A stretch of 64,000 nt of DNA from Massilia sp. W12. GTDB taxonomy: Bacteria; Pseudomonadota; Gammaproteobacteria; Burkholderiales; Burkholderiaceae_D. The position numbers were made by a program, and so were the translations under genes. The stretch covers positions 124,001 to 188,000 of the forward strand of contig NZ_CP147776.1 of the NCBI RefSeq assembly GCF_037300705.1, read 5' to 3'. The notes below the pieces were generated by a model that saw only the letters and a program-made list of their open reading frames with translations, had not been told where the DNA came from and made no database searches. How positions within the stretch are numbered: the first letter of the stretch is position 1; the number at the start of each line of letters is the position of its first letter. Below are positions 8,670 to 17,668 of this stretch, piece by piece.

Positions 8670-9138
8670 ACTTTGCTCATATCTTGTTATTTCTTGCGGG
8701 GGCGACTTCAGGCGCGCGCAAAGCCGCGCCATCGCGCCAAACGGATGCGCGCTTAAAGCCGTTTCACCACAGTATTTCCGGATTGGCGCGCTTGCCGCGT
8801 CGCCATTGCTTAAAAAAGGGCGCACAACAATCCCGGACAAAACGACAGCCTGCACTGGCAGTGAGAATTCATCATATGCGCAAGCAGCAGGCCAGAGCAA
8901 GGAAAATCCGGCAAAAACAAATGTGACCCCATGCACAAGATACGCTATTGTGGTGGAAGACAAATGACGTAAAATGCAAAAGATTTTCCCCGGCATACAT
9001 GGATATTTTTGAGGCCGGCAGGCGTGGCAGGCGCCCTGCGCCAGCGCGTCAGGCAGCGCAGCACCTCCCGTCGCACGAACCATAGGCTACGGCGCCCCTT
9101 TTCAAGCACGCCTATGCCCTGAAGAACAGGAGTCAAGC
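8670..9138. promoter_or_regulatory. Divergent intergenic region, adaptor/rebB versus TolC operon
   Basis: These 469 non-coding bases must carry the promoters of both arms of the export locus. I see no convincing -35/-10 pair or operator on either strand. Confidence 0.4.
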
Positions 9139-10533
9139 TTGTCGCAATTTACTCTGCCCACCACGCGTCTGGCGCGCTTACTTGCCTGCGCCTTGTTGAT
9201 CAGCTGCCAGGCGGGACATGCGCAGCAATTGCGCATCAGCGAGGCGCTGCAGATGGCGCGCGCCGGCGACCCTTCCTGGCAAGCTGCGCAAGCTGCGCAA
9301 AGCGCCATGGATGAGCGCTTGAAACAGGCCAAGGCGGCCTTGCTGCCGCAGGCCAATATCAGCGCCAATGCGAATGACAACCGGCGTAAATACATTACCC
9401 GCAATTCGCCGTTTCCAGCTGCATATGACAATTACGAAAGCAATAGCGTACAGCTGAATATCAATCAGCCGGTCTGGCGCACGGCCAACCGCGCGGCGGT
9501 GACGCAAGCCAAAGCCACATTCAACCAGGCGCAATATCAAACCCTGGCAGCGGAACAGGATTTATTGGTGCGTCTGGCGCAAGCCTGGTTTGACTGGATG
9601 CTGGCGCGCGATGGGCAATTAGCGGCGCAAGCGCAATTGCAGTTATCTGAATTCCAAATGGCGCAAGCCGAACGCGGTGAAAAAACCGGGCTGACCTCCA
9701 ATTTGCAGACCGAGGAAGCGCGCATGCATTTGCGCCAGGCCGAGGCGGATTGGAGCGCGGCGCAAGCCGACTATGAGGTGCGCCTGGCGGCTTTGGAGCA
9801 AGTCACCGGGCCGCTGCCGGCCAATCTGCAGCCGCCCATGCTGGCGGATGAATACAAGGCGCCGGAATTGAAGCAGGCGCAAATGCGCGAATGGCTGGAT
9901 ATCGCCAATCAGAGCAGCCCGCAGGCGCAGGCCGCGCGTCAGGGCGTGCTGGCGGCGCTGGAAGAAGTGCGCAAGCAGCGCGCCGGACATGAGCCGACGC
10001 TGGATTTTGTCGCCACCCTGTCACGCACCCAGCAGGAAGCGGGCGGTTTTCCGGGACAGAATGGCTCCGATGTGCGGCAGCGCAGTTTCGGCTTTCAATT
10101 GAATATCCCGCTGTTTGCCGCCGGCAGCGTGAATTCGCGCGTGCGCGAAGCGCTGGCGGCGCGCAGCAAAGCGGAAAGCGAACTCGAAGCGGCGCAGCGC
10201 CAGGCGCGCTTAAATACGCGCCAGGCCTGGAATCAGTGGAACGCCAGCAATGCGCGTGAAAACGCCGCCCAGCAAGGGGTGCGCTATTGGACTGAGATGT
10301 TAAAAGCCGCCAACACCGGCCAGGCCACCGGTTTGAAATCGGGACAGGATGTCTTGCAAGCGCAGCAACAGTTGTACAACAGTTTGCGCGAATTGCAAAA
10401 AGCACGCTACGACCAGGTGACCAGCTATTTGAAGTTGAAGGCGCTGGCCGGCTTATTGCAAGACAGTGATTTGCACGCTTTGGAGCGCTGGTTGATCCCT
10501 GGCCGCAATACGCTCGCCGCTGGCGTGCGCTAA
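9139..10533 (+). CDS. TolC family outer-membrane efflux protein
   Basis: A 464-residue protein with a signal peptide (LARLLACALLISC, cleavage near GHAQQ) and the internal twofold repeat of TolC-type channels. Each half carries long amphipathic coiled coils: QARLNTRQAWNQWNASNARE in the second, and AEQDLLVRLAQAWFDWMLA in the first. It should form a trimeric outer-membrane/periplasmic duct. The start is TTG at 9139: CAGGAG at 9127-9132 is correctly placed before it, and the signal sequence follows. The gene opens a run of four tightly spaced genes; the next starts 11 bases later after an AGGAGG site. Confidence 0.9.
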   Translation: MSQFTLPTTRLARLLACALLISCQAGHAQQLRISEALQMARAGDPSWQAAQAAQSAMDERLKQAKAALLPQANISANANDNRRKYITRNSPFPAAYDNYESNSVQLNINQPVWRTANRAAVTQAKATFNQAQYQTLAAEQDLLVRLAQAWFDWMLARDGQLAAQAQLQLSEFQMAQAERGEKTGLTSNLQTEEARMHLRQAEADWSAAQADYEVRLAALEQVTGPLPANLQPPMLADEYKAPELKQAQMREWLDIANQSSPQAQAARQGVLAALEEVRKQRAGHEPTLDFVATLSRTQQEAGGFPGQNGSDVRQRSFGFQLNIPLFAAGSVNSRVREALAARSKAESELEAAQRQARLNTRQAWNQWNASNARENAAQQGVRYWTEMLKAANTGQATGLKSGQDVLQAQQQLYNSLRELQKARYDQVTSYLKLKALAGLLQDSDLHALERWLIPGRNTLAAGVR

Positions 10534-10544
10534 CAGGAGGCAGC

Positions 10545-12404
10545 ATGAGTTTCAGCACTTGGGGACAAAACGGCGGCGGCAATTGGACGCTGGAGGAAGA
10601 CGCCGAAGTCTGGCGCACCTTCGCCCAGCCGGACAGCGACCAGGCGTTTTGCCAAGCCTGGCTGTCTTTGCTGTGCCGTCAGCTGCCCGGCGTGGCGGCT
10701 GGCGTGGTCTTGCTGCATAGCGATGATGAACACACCTTCACGCCGGCGGCGGTGTGGCCCGATTTCAGTCAGGATTTTTCATTTTTAAGCGAAGTCGCAG
10801 AGCGCGCATTGCGTGAAGCGCGCGGTGTGGTGCACTGGCCGGAAGCGGACGCCGGCAGCGAACAGCGCTTGCATGTGGCGTATCCGGTGCATATTGCGCA
10901 GCGCGTGGCCGGCGCGGTGGTGCTGGACGTGGCCCCGCGTCCGGAACAGGAAGTGCATGCGCTGCTGCGTCAGGTGCATTGGGGCGTGGCCTGGGTGCAT
11001 GATTTGCTGCACCGGCGCGAAGCGCGCGCGAATGCCGGCGCCGGCGAGCGCATCGGCAGCGCAATGGAAGTGCTGGCGACCGGTTTGCGCCAAAGCAAGC
11101 TGCAACAAACCCTGTTTGAGCTGGCCAACCATATCGCGCGCCAGCTTGGCTGCAGCCGGGTCGGGATCGGCATGGTGCGCGACGGCGCAGCGCGCCTGAT
11201 GGCGCTGTCGAACGCCGCCTGGTTTGAAAAAGACGCCCCGCTTTCCAAACACTACAAGGCGGCGATGCAAGATGTGGCCGAGCGCGCCGGCCCCATCAGC
11301 TGGCAACGCGGTGAAGACGAAGGCGCGCCGCTGCAAGCCAACCATATGCGCTTGGGCAATGAAAGCGGGACAGAGTATGTGCACAGCCAGCCGCTTTTGC
11401 TGGGCGCGGCGGTGTTGGCGGTGATCACGCTGGAGCGCGACAAGCCGCTGGTGGATGAAGAGCGCGAATGGCTGGAAACCCTGGCCGTGCTGCTGCCGAA
11501 TATCATCGAATTGAAACGGCGCGCCGAGCGCAATCACCGCGCCCATCTGGCCGACGATTTGCGCGCGTTTGGCCGCAAACTGTTCGGCCCGCGCCATTTG
11601 CTCTTAAAAACCATCGCCAGCGTGCTCGGTTTAACGGTCGCGTTGTCGGTTCTGATTGAAATCGATTACCGGGTCTCGGCCAAAACTGTGATCGAAGGCG
11701 AGGTGCAACGTTCGCTGGTGGCGCCATTTGAGGGCTTTGTGGTGGCGAGCCATGTGCGTCCCGGCGACAGTGTGCAGCGCGGGCAGGTGCTGTGCGAGCT
11801 GGAAGACCGGGAACTCAAGCTGGAACAGCAAAAGTGGCAGAGCGAGCATGATCAGTACGAACGTAAATTGCGCGAAGCGATGGCCAATCATGAGCTGTCT
11901 GAAGTGCGGATTCTGAGCGCTCAGTCACAGCAGGCGCAGGCGCAATTGAATTTGGTGAATGAACGCCTGGCGCGCATCAAGATCAGCGCGCCGTTTGACG
12001 GTTTGATTATTTCCGGCGATTTGTCGCAGTTGATCGGTTCACCAGTGGAAACCGGCAAGAAATTGCTGGATATCGCGCCCTTGCAAGCCTATCGCGTGAT
12101 TTTGCAGGTGGATGAGCGCGAAATGCGGCATATCCGTTTTGGCCAGGAGGGCAAATTGGTGATTTCCGGCCTGGTTGGCGATCCGCTCACTTTCCGCGTC
12201 AGCAAGGTCACGCCGGTGGCGAATGCGGCGGACGGCAAAAACTTTTTCCGGGTGGAAGCGCATCTGACGCAAGCCCCGCCCAAATTGCGCCCTGGCATGG
12301 AAGGGGTGGGCAAGATCAGCACCGGCAAACAGCGTCTGTGGTGGATTTTGACGCACAGCTTTACTGATTGGCTGCGCATCACGCTGTGGAACTGGCTGCC
12401 ATGA
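10545..12404 (+). CDS. GAF domain-HlyD adaptor fusion, inner-membrane
   Basis: A 619-residue protein. Residues 1-335 are soluble with two GAF-like segments (about 30-150 and 185-325, e.g. LGCSRVGIGMV and GAAVLAVITLERDKPL). A single membrane helix follows at about 350-370. The rest is an HlyD adaptor: lipoyl half VAPFEGFVVASHVRPGDSVQRGQVLCELED, short coiled coil, second lipoyl half ISAPFDGLIISGDLSQLIG and beta-barrel. By topology the GAF part is cytoplasmic and could sense a ligand to gate the exporter (inference). Adaptors normally have only a short cytoplasmic tail. It is second in the TolC operon; no ABC ATPase is encoded beside it. Confidence 0.87.
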   Translation: MSFSTWGQNGGGNWTLEEDAEVWRTFAQPDSDQAFCQAWLSLLCRQLPGVAAGVVLLHSDDEHTFTPAAVWPDFSQDFSFLSEVAERALREARGVVHWPEADAGSEQRLHVAYPVHIAQRVAGAVVLDVAPRPEQEVHALLRQVHWGVAWVHDLLHRREARANAGAGERIGSAMEVLATGLRQSKLQQTLFELANHIARQLGCSRVGIGMVRDGAARLMALSNAAWFEKDAPLSKHYKAAMQDVAERAGPISWQRGEDEGAPLQANHMRLGNESGTEYVHSQPLLLGAAVLAVITLERDKPLVDEEREWLETLAVLLPNIIELKRRAERNHRAHLADDLRAFGRKLFGPRHLLLKTIASVLGLTVALSVLIEIDYRVSAKTVIEGEVQRSLVAPFEGFVVASHVRPGDSVQRGQVLCELEDRELKLEQQKWQSEHDQYERKLREAMANHELSEVRILSAQSQQAQAQLNLVNERLARIKISAPFDGLIISGDLSQLIGSPVETGKKLLDIAPLQAYRVILQVDEREMRHIRFGQEGKLVISGLVGDPLTFRVSKVTPVANAADGKNFFRVEAHLTQAPPKLRPGMEGVGKISTGKQRLWWILTHSFTDWLRITLWNWLP

Positions 12405-12423
12405 GCGGCGCTAAAGGATAAAC

Positions 12424-14571
12424 ATGGGACAGTCTGTTTTCAGTCAGTCATGGCATCTGGTGGCGCCCTTGAAGCCGCGTCTGCTGTCGCATGCGCGCAT
12501 TTTTCCGCATCACTATCGCGCTCAGCGCTGGTATGTGCTGCAGGATGTGGCGGGTGGCCGCTTTCACCGCTTAAGCCCGGCGGCATGGGAGTTCATCAAC
12601 CGCATGGATGGCCGCCAGACTGTGCAACGCATCTGGGATGAAGCGTGCGCCGCCGGCGGGGAGCATGTCCCGGGGCAGGAGGAAATTGTGCAACTGTTGA
12701 TGCAGTTGTACACCAATGATTTATTGGAATGCGATGTCAACCCGGATGCGGCGGAAATGTTTGCGCGCTATAAAAAGAAGCGCCAGCAAAAATGGCTGCA
12801 ATGGCTGATGAATCCCTTGAGCGTGAAAATTCCGCTGCTCGATCCCGACCGTTTTTTGCATCATCTGGCCGCCGCCACGCCCTGGCTGTTCCGCCGCAGC
12901 GGCTTGATTTTATGGCTGGCGGTGGTCTTGCCGGCCCTGCTGCTGGCAGGCGAACATTGGGGCGAGCTGACCAATAATCTGTCTGACCAGGCGCTTTCCG
13001 CCAGCAATCTGCTCTTGCTCACCCTGCTTTATCCGCTGATTAAAGCCTGTCACGAAATCGGACACGGGCTGGCGCTGAAAACCTATGGCGGCGCGGTGCA
13101 TGAAATGGGCTTGATGTTTTTGGTGTTCGCGCCATCCCCCTATGTCGAGGCGTCCGGGGCTTCGGCGCTGCGTTCCAAATATCAGCGCGCGGTGGTCGGC
13201 GCCGCCGGCATGATGGTGGAATTATTTATCGCCGCTATCGCTTTGTATATCTGGCTGAATGTGGAAAGCGGCATGGTGCGCGCGCTTTGCTGGAACACCA
13301 TGTTTATCGCCGGCGTCTCGACCCTGGTGGTGAATGGCAATCCGCTGATGCGCTATGACGCGTATTACATTCTGTGCGATTTGCTGGAAATACCGAATAT
13401 GGCGCAGCGCGGTCAGCGCTTTTTAACGCTCTGGTTTGACCGCATCGTGTGCGGCGCGCGCGAGCTGGAGGAAAGCGATGAAAGTAAAAGCGAGCGGCGC
13501 TGGCTGGTCGGCTATACCATCACCTCCTGGCTGTACCGCTTTTGGATCACGGTCACGATTATCTTATTCATCGCGGGCGAATTTTTTATCTTTGGCGTGA
13601 TTCTGGCCCTCATGTCGGCCTTCGGTCTGGTGGTCAAGCCGGCCTGGCAGGGCATCAATCATGTCTTAAACAGTCCGGCTTTGCAGCGCCAGCGCAGCCG
13701 CGCCAAGAAAATCACATTTGGCGGCATCGCCCTGATTTTGCTGTTTGTCTGTTTTGTCCCGCTGCCTTTGCGCAGCCAAAGCGAGGGCGTGATCTGGCTG
13801 CCGGATGAGGCCATGGTGCGCGCCGGCGACAATGGCAATTTTGTGCGCTGGCTGAGCAAACCCGGCGCAATCGTGCAAGCGGGACAGCCTCTATTGCAGA
13901 TGGAAGATCCCTTGCTGGCGGCGGAATTGGCGGTGGCTGAAGCGAAAGTGGCGCAAGCGCAGGCGCGTTACGATGTCGAGCATTACCGCAATCCGGCCCA
14001 GGCCGGCATTTTGCTGCAGCAGCTGCAATTTGAGCAGCAAAGCCTGCAGCGCGCACGCGAACGGCATGCGCGTCTGCAAGTGCGCGCCGGCGCGCATGGC
14101 GTGCTGACTTCGCCGAATGATGTCGATATGCCGGGACAGTATTTCAAGAAAGGCCAGGTGCTGGCGTATATCCTCAAGCCGGAGCGGCTGATTGTGCGCA
14201 CCGCAGTGCTGCAAGACAATATCGACCTGGTGCGCACGCGCTTAAAAAGCGCCAGCATCCGCATCAGCGATAACCCCGGCGCTGTGTGGGACAGCAAAAT
14301 TCTGCGGCAAACCCCGCAGGCGCAGGAAGAATTGCCGACTGCTGCGCTGGGCTTGAATGGCGGCGGGCAATTGGCGGTGGACCCGCAAGACCCGAACGGC
14401 ATGAAATTGCTGGAACGGGTGTTTTTCCTTGATCTGGAAATCCCGCAGCAAGCCGGGGTGCGCACCTTCGGCGCGCGCGTGCATGTGCGTTTTGAGCATC
14501 AGGCCGAACCGCTCGCTCTGCAAGGCTGGCGCCGGCTCCGACAACTTTTCTTATCGCGCCTCCATGTCTAA
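12424..14571 (+). CDS. PqqD-like domain / M50 site-2 protease / HlyD domain fusion
   Basis: A 715-residue polytopic membrane protein. The N-terminus (about 20-110, YVLQDVAGGRFHRLSPAAWE then GRQTVQRIWDEA) looks PqqD-like, a fold that binds leader peptides in RiPP pathways. HEIGH at residue ~210 inside a membrane helix and NPLMRYDAYY near 306 are the zinc ligands of M50 site-2 proteases, so the site looks intact. Further helices lie at 360-400 and 425-445. A lipoyl/HlyD-like periplasmic part ends the protein (about 455-700). The family is known as putative peptide zinc metalloprotease, usually found with adaptors. It follows the GAF-HlyD gene by 19 bases and overlaps the SecA-like gene by 8. 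Confidence 0.88.
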   Translation: MGQSVFSQSWHLVAPLKPRLLSHARIFPHHYRAQRWYVLQDVAGGRFHRLSPAAWEFINRMDGRQTVQRIWDEACAAGGEHVPGQEEIVQLLMQLYTNDLLECDVNPDAAEMFARYKKKRQQKWLQWLMNPLSVKIPLLDPDRFLHHLAAATPWLFRRSGLILWLAVVLPALLLAGEHWGELTNNLSDQALSASNLLLLTLLYPLIKACHEIGHGLALKTYGGAVHEMGLMFLVFAPSPYVEASGASALRSKYQRAVVGAAGMMVELFIAAIALYIWLNVESGMVRALCWNTMFIAGVSTLVVNGNPLMRYDAYYILCDLLEIPNMAQRGQRFLTLWFDRIVCGARELEESDESKSERRWLVGYTITSWLYRFWITVTIILFIAGEFFIFGVILALMSAFGLVVKPAWQGINHVLNSPALQRQRSRAKKITFGGIALILLFVCFVPLPLRSQSEGVIWLPDEAMVRAGDNGNFVRWLSKPGAIVQAGQPLLQMEDPLLAAELAVAEAKVAQAQARYDVEHYRNPAQAGILLQQLQFEQQSLQRARERHARLQVRAGAHGVLTSPNDVDMPGQYFKKGQVLAYILKPERLIVRTAVLQDNIDLVRTRLKSASIRISDNPGAVWDSKILRQTPQAQEELPTAALGLNGGGQLAVDPQDPNGMKLLERVFFLDLEIPQQAGVRTFGARVHVRFEHQAEPLALQGWRRLRQLFLSRLHV

Positions 14572-16555
14572 TGTCGCCGCCCTGATCAAATTCCGCCAGC
14601 CCGAGCTATCCGACGGGCTGTATCTAGAGCGCGCCGATGAACGCGTCTCGCGCCCGGAAAAATTTTTGCGCAAAGCCTATGCGCGCATGCCGCGCAAACG
14701 TGCGCCGGGCGCACGCGCCTGGGCCTTGGTGCGCGCCGTGAATGCGCTGGAAGCGCAGATGCAAGCCGCCACTGATGAGGACTTGCGCGCCGCCTTGCAG
14801 CAAGCCGGCAGCGCGATGCGTCAGGCCGGTTTCAGCGACGCCCTGTTGGCGCAAGCCTTCGCCGCTGTGCGCGAAGCTTCGCGCCGCATCAATGGCATGC
14901 GCCATCACGATGTGCAATTGATCGGCGGCTGGGCCTTGCTGCAGGGACGGATTGCAGAAATGGAGACCGGCGAAGGCAAGACCCTGGTGGCGACGCTGGC
15001 GGCCTGTGTCGCCGCCGCCGCTGGCAGCGCGGTGCATGTGATCACAGTGAATGATTATTTAGCGGCGCGCGATGCGGAATTAAACGGCGCGCTGTTCGCT
15101 TTTTTCGGTTTTTCCGTCGGCGTCATCAAGGAAGGCATGGAAGCGCAAGAGCGGCGCGCGATTTATCTGCAGGATCTGGTGTATGTGTCGAATAAGGAAA
15201 TCGTATTCGATTATTTAAAAGACCGCATCGCCGCCGATGACGCCCTGGCCAGTCAGCAGAAAATCCGCAGCCTGTACCGTGGCCGGCAAACAGGCCGCCT
15301 GCTGTTGCGCGGTCTGCACCTGGCGATTGTGGATGAGGCTGACAGCATTTTGATTGATGAGGCGCGCACGCCGTTGATCATTTCCGAAACCGTGCCGGAT
15401 GAGAATGGGCCGGACTTATATAAACAGGCGCTGGCGCTGGCGGAAAAACTGCAGCGCGAAATCCATTTTGATATCAGCATCCACCGCGAAGTCTGGCTCA
15501 CGCGCGCCGGCGAAGCGTATTTGCGTGAATTGTGTCAGCCGCTCTCAGGAGTGTTTTCCTCGCCATTGTGGCGCCGCGAATTGATCGAAAAAGCGCTTTC
15601 CGCGCTATGGTGTTTTGAGCGCGATCAGCATTACATTGTGTTTGATGACAAGGTGCATATCGTGGATGAGTTTTCCGGCCGCGTCATGTCTGACCGCAGT
15701 TGGGAACGCGGCTTGCATCAAATGATAGAAGCCAAGGAAAACGTCAGCATCACCGGCGCGCGCCGCACCCTGGCGCGCTTAACGTATCAGCGTTTTATGC
15801 GGCGCTATCTGTTTTTATGCGGCATGACCGGCACCGCCGCCGAAGTCGCGCCCGAATTGCGCCATGTGTATGAGCTGGATATTTTAAAAATCCCGACCAA
15901 TTTGCCTTCCAAACGGCTGCGCGAGCCGGACTTATGCCTGCTCACGCCGCAAGCGCGCTGGGAACGCGTGGTGCAGCGCGCGCGCGCCGTGGCGGACAGT
16001 GGACGCGCGGTCTTGATCGGCACGCGCAGCGTGGAAGCGTCCGAACATTTAAGCGCGCTGTTTGCCGCTGCCGGGGTCAGTCACAAGGTGTTGAATGCGC
16101 GCCAGGATAAGGAAGAAGCGGACACCGTGGCCCAAGCCGGCCAGCCCGGCCAGATCACCATCGCCACTAATATGGCCGGACGCGGCACCGATATCAAGCT
16201 GGCCCCGGAAGTGGCGGAAAAAGGCGGCCTGTTTGTGATTTTGACCGAATTCCACGAATCCGCCCGGGTCGATCGCCAGCTGTTCGGGCGTTGCGCGCGC
16301 CAGGGCAATCCGGGCAGCGTGCAAGCCATCGTCTGCCTGCAAGACGATTTATTCAGCCGTTTTGCGCCTTTGCTGCGCGAACTGGCGATCAAGAGCGCCA
16401 ACAGCGCCGGCGAAGTGCCGCCCTGGATGCTGCGCCGGATTGTCGCCTATGCGCAGAACAACGCTGAGCGCTATAACCTCAAGATCCGCAGCCAGACCAT
16501 GGCGCATGATGAAAAGCTGCAAGATATGCTGGGTTTCGCCGGGCGTCCGACTTAA
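14564..16555 (+). CDS. SecA-like ATPase lacking the C-terminal domains
   Basis: A 663-residue motor. Walker A is in METGEGKTLVATLA (residue ~135) and the DEAD box is DEADSILIDEARTPL (~256). The preprotein cross-linking domain runs about 280-425 (HYIVFDDKVHIVDEFSGRVM). The second nucleotide-binding fold ends in NMAGRGTDIKL (~537). The protein stops just after the segment equal to the LLEYDDV start of the scaffold helix, so the helical wing, C-terminal linker and SecB/zinc tail are missing; canonical SecA is about 900 residues. It is thus an accessory, SecA2-like motor, not housekeeping SecA. The ATG at 14564 overlaps the M50 gene by 8 bases. Its place at the end of a TolC/HlyD operon suggests it drives substrate entry into that system (inference). 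Confidence 0.87.
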   Translation: MSNVAALIKFRQPELSDGLYLERADERVSRPEKFLRKAYARMPRKRAPGARAWALVRAVNALEAQMQAATDEDLRAALQQAGSAMRQAGFSDALLAQAFAAVREASRRINGMRHHDVQLIGGWALLQGRIAEMETGEGKTLVATLAACVAAAAGSAVHVITVNDYLAARDAELNGALFAFFGFSVGVIKEGMEAQERRAIYLQDLVYVSNKEIVFDYLKDRIAADDALASQQKIRSLYRGRQTGRLLLRGLHLAIVDEADSILIDEARTPLIISETVPDENGPDLYKQALALAEKLQREIHFDISIHREVWLTRAGEAYLRELCQPLSGVFSSPLWRRELIEKALSALWCFERDQHYIVFDDKVHIVDEFSGRVMSDRSWERGLHQMIEAKENVSITGARRTLARLTYQRFMRRYLFLCGMTGTAAEVAPELRHVYELDILKIPTNLPSKRLREPDLCLLTPQARWERVVQRARAVADSGRAVLIGTRSVEASEHLSALFAAAGVSHKVLNARQDKEEADTVAQAGQPGQITIATNMAGRGTDIKLAPEVAEKGGLFVILTEFHESARVDRQLFGRCARQGNPGSVQAIVCLQDDLFSRFAPLLRELAIKSANSAGEVPPWMLRRIVAYAQNNAERYNLKIRSQTMAHDEKLQDMLGFAGRPT

Positions 16556-16883
16556 TGCATCAAACTGGAGGATGTTGGCTTGCATCAGCACGGTGTGGAA
16601 ATTTCTGATGCCGGGATTGTTTTTCTGCAGCTGTTTCACGGTCGATCTTGCTTATCGCTTGCTCTGGCGCATGGGTGGTTCAAATGCTGCCGGACGCCGG
16701 GCTATCGCTGCACTCAACTCAGGCTACATTTTCCGCATCGAATATTACTTAATAGTAATAAATTATTTTAAATTGACAATATGATTTCCGTGGAATTACT
16801 CTGTGCCCGCCGCAGCAATACAAGCTGTTATTCAAAACTGTGCTGCGGAGGTTTTTCAACCAATCATATTTCGCGAGTACACA
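16556..16883 (+). promoter_or_regulatory. AT-rich upstream region of the PEP-CTERM gene
   Basis: These 328 bases hold no gene. The stretch 16740-16800 is strongly AT-rich and contains a perfect TTGACA (16773-16778), but the 16-18-base downstream positions give only weak -10 matches. I see no terminator for the SecA-like operon. Confidence 0.3.
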
Positions 16884-17489
16884 ATGAAAAAGATTCAGAC
16901 TATTGCAGCCCTTTCCGCTCTCGTTTTAGCGGGCGCAGCACAAGCAGCCAGCTTCAACAACACAGCAGGCCTGGCCGGCATCACTTCCTATACGCTGGAA
17001 ACATTTGATAACGCGGGCGTACCGGATGATACTCTGGCTGGCAATTTATTCGCAGGCTTGAGCTTTGGCCCGAATATTTACATCAGCAATAGCTATATCG
17101 GCTCTTTTGCCAACTTCAGCGGCAGTTCGCTGACCAATTTCTACCCTTGCTGTACCGCAATCACCTCGTTTTCTTTTAATTCACAGGTCAAAGCCGCAGC
17201 TTTTGCCTTTGTGACCAATCAAGGCACGTCGACTTTTTACGCCAAACTGAACGGCAATGTGGTGGAATCGTTCTCCGCCCCAACTAACACCCAAGGCAAT
17301 GTGAATTTCTACGGCTTCAGCGGGATTATCTTTGACTCGATTGAAATCCACTCCGGCGGAATCAATAACGCCTATGCACTGGACAATTTGCAAGTTGCCG
17401 CCGTGCCTGAAGCAGAAACCTGGGGCATGATGTTGGCCGGCTTGGGCGCACTCGGCTTTATGGCGCGCCGTCGTCAAAGCCAAAAATAA
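16884..17489 (+). CDS. PEP-CTERM sorting domain protein
   Basis: A 201-residue secreted protein. The signal peptide MKKIQTIAALSALVLAGAAQA is followed by a beta-rich, Gly/Ser/Asn-rich body. The C-terminal sorting tag is VPEAETWGMMLAGLGALGF plus ARRR: a PEP-like motif, a membrane helix and an Arg cluster. Such tags are processed by the exosortase/EpsH system, typically in exopolysaccharide-producing bacteria; exosortase is not in this window. The open frame reaches back to a GTG at 16803, but the signal peptide fixes ATG 16884. It is convergent with another PEP-CTERM gene; a bidirectional terminator lies between them. The passenger's function is unknown. Confidence 0.88.
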   Translation: MKKIQTIAALSALVLAGAAQAASFNNTAGLAGITSYTLETFDNAGVPDDTLAGNLFAGLSFGPNIYISNSYIGSFANFSGSSLTNFYPCCTAITSFSFNSQVKAAAFAFVTNQGTSTFYAKLNGNVVESFSAPTNTQGNVNFYGFSGIIFDSIEIHSGGINNAYALDNLQVAAVPEAETWGMMLAGLGALGFMARRRQSQK

Positions 17490-17529
17490 TGCATCGCCCG
17501 CAAGCATAAGCGCGCTTTTGCTGTCGTTC

Positions 17530-17555
17530 AAAAACAGGGGATTTCCCCTGTTTTT
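17530..17555. terminator. Bidirectional intrinsic terminator
   Basis: AAAAACAGGGG / CCCCTGTTTTT with an ATTT loop forms a perfect eleven-base stem with A and T tracts on each side. It follows the upstream PEP-CTERM gene. Confidence 0.85.
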
Positions 17556-17630
17556 GCGTTTACCGCCCCGGCAGCTTGCTGCATACAGCCGGCAGGCTGA
17601 AGCGCTGCGGCGTGGCGATGATGAAAGCAT

Positions 17631-17654
17631 AAAAAAGCAGGCCGCAGCCTGCTT
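17631..17654 (-). terminator. Intrinsic terminator of the minus-strand PEP-CTERM gene
   Basis: AAGCAGGC / GCCTGCTT with a four-base loop, followed on the minus strand by a run of T (17631-17636). It lies 15 bases after the stop codon. Confidence 0.8.
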
Positions 17655-17668
17655 AGTCACGACAAGAT

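Noticed and set aside
8670-9083. N-terminal extension of the HlyD adaptor
   Set aside because: The extension has no domain and would bury a good signal peptide that begins at 8669.
9139-16555. Ordinary type I secretion operon
   Set aside because: TolC and adaptors are present but no ABC ATPase is encoded; the only ATPase is SecA-like.
16580-16771. 63-codon frame from a TTG with GGAGG upstream
   Set aside because: Its Shine-Dalgarno spacing is passable, but the product has no hydrophobic or domain pattern and the region is AT-rich upstream DNA.
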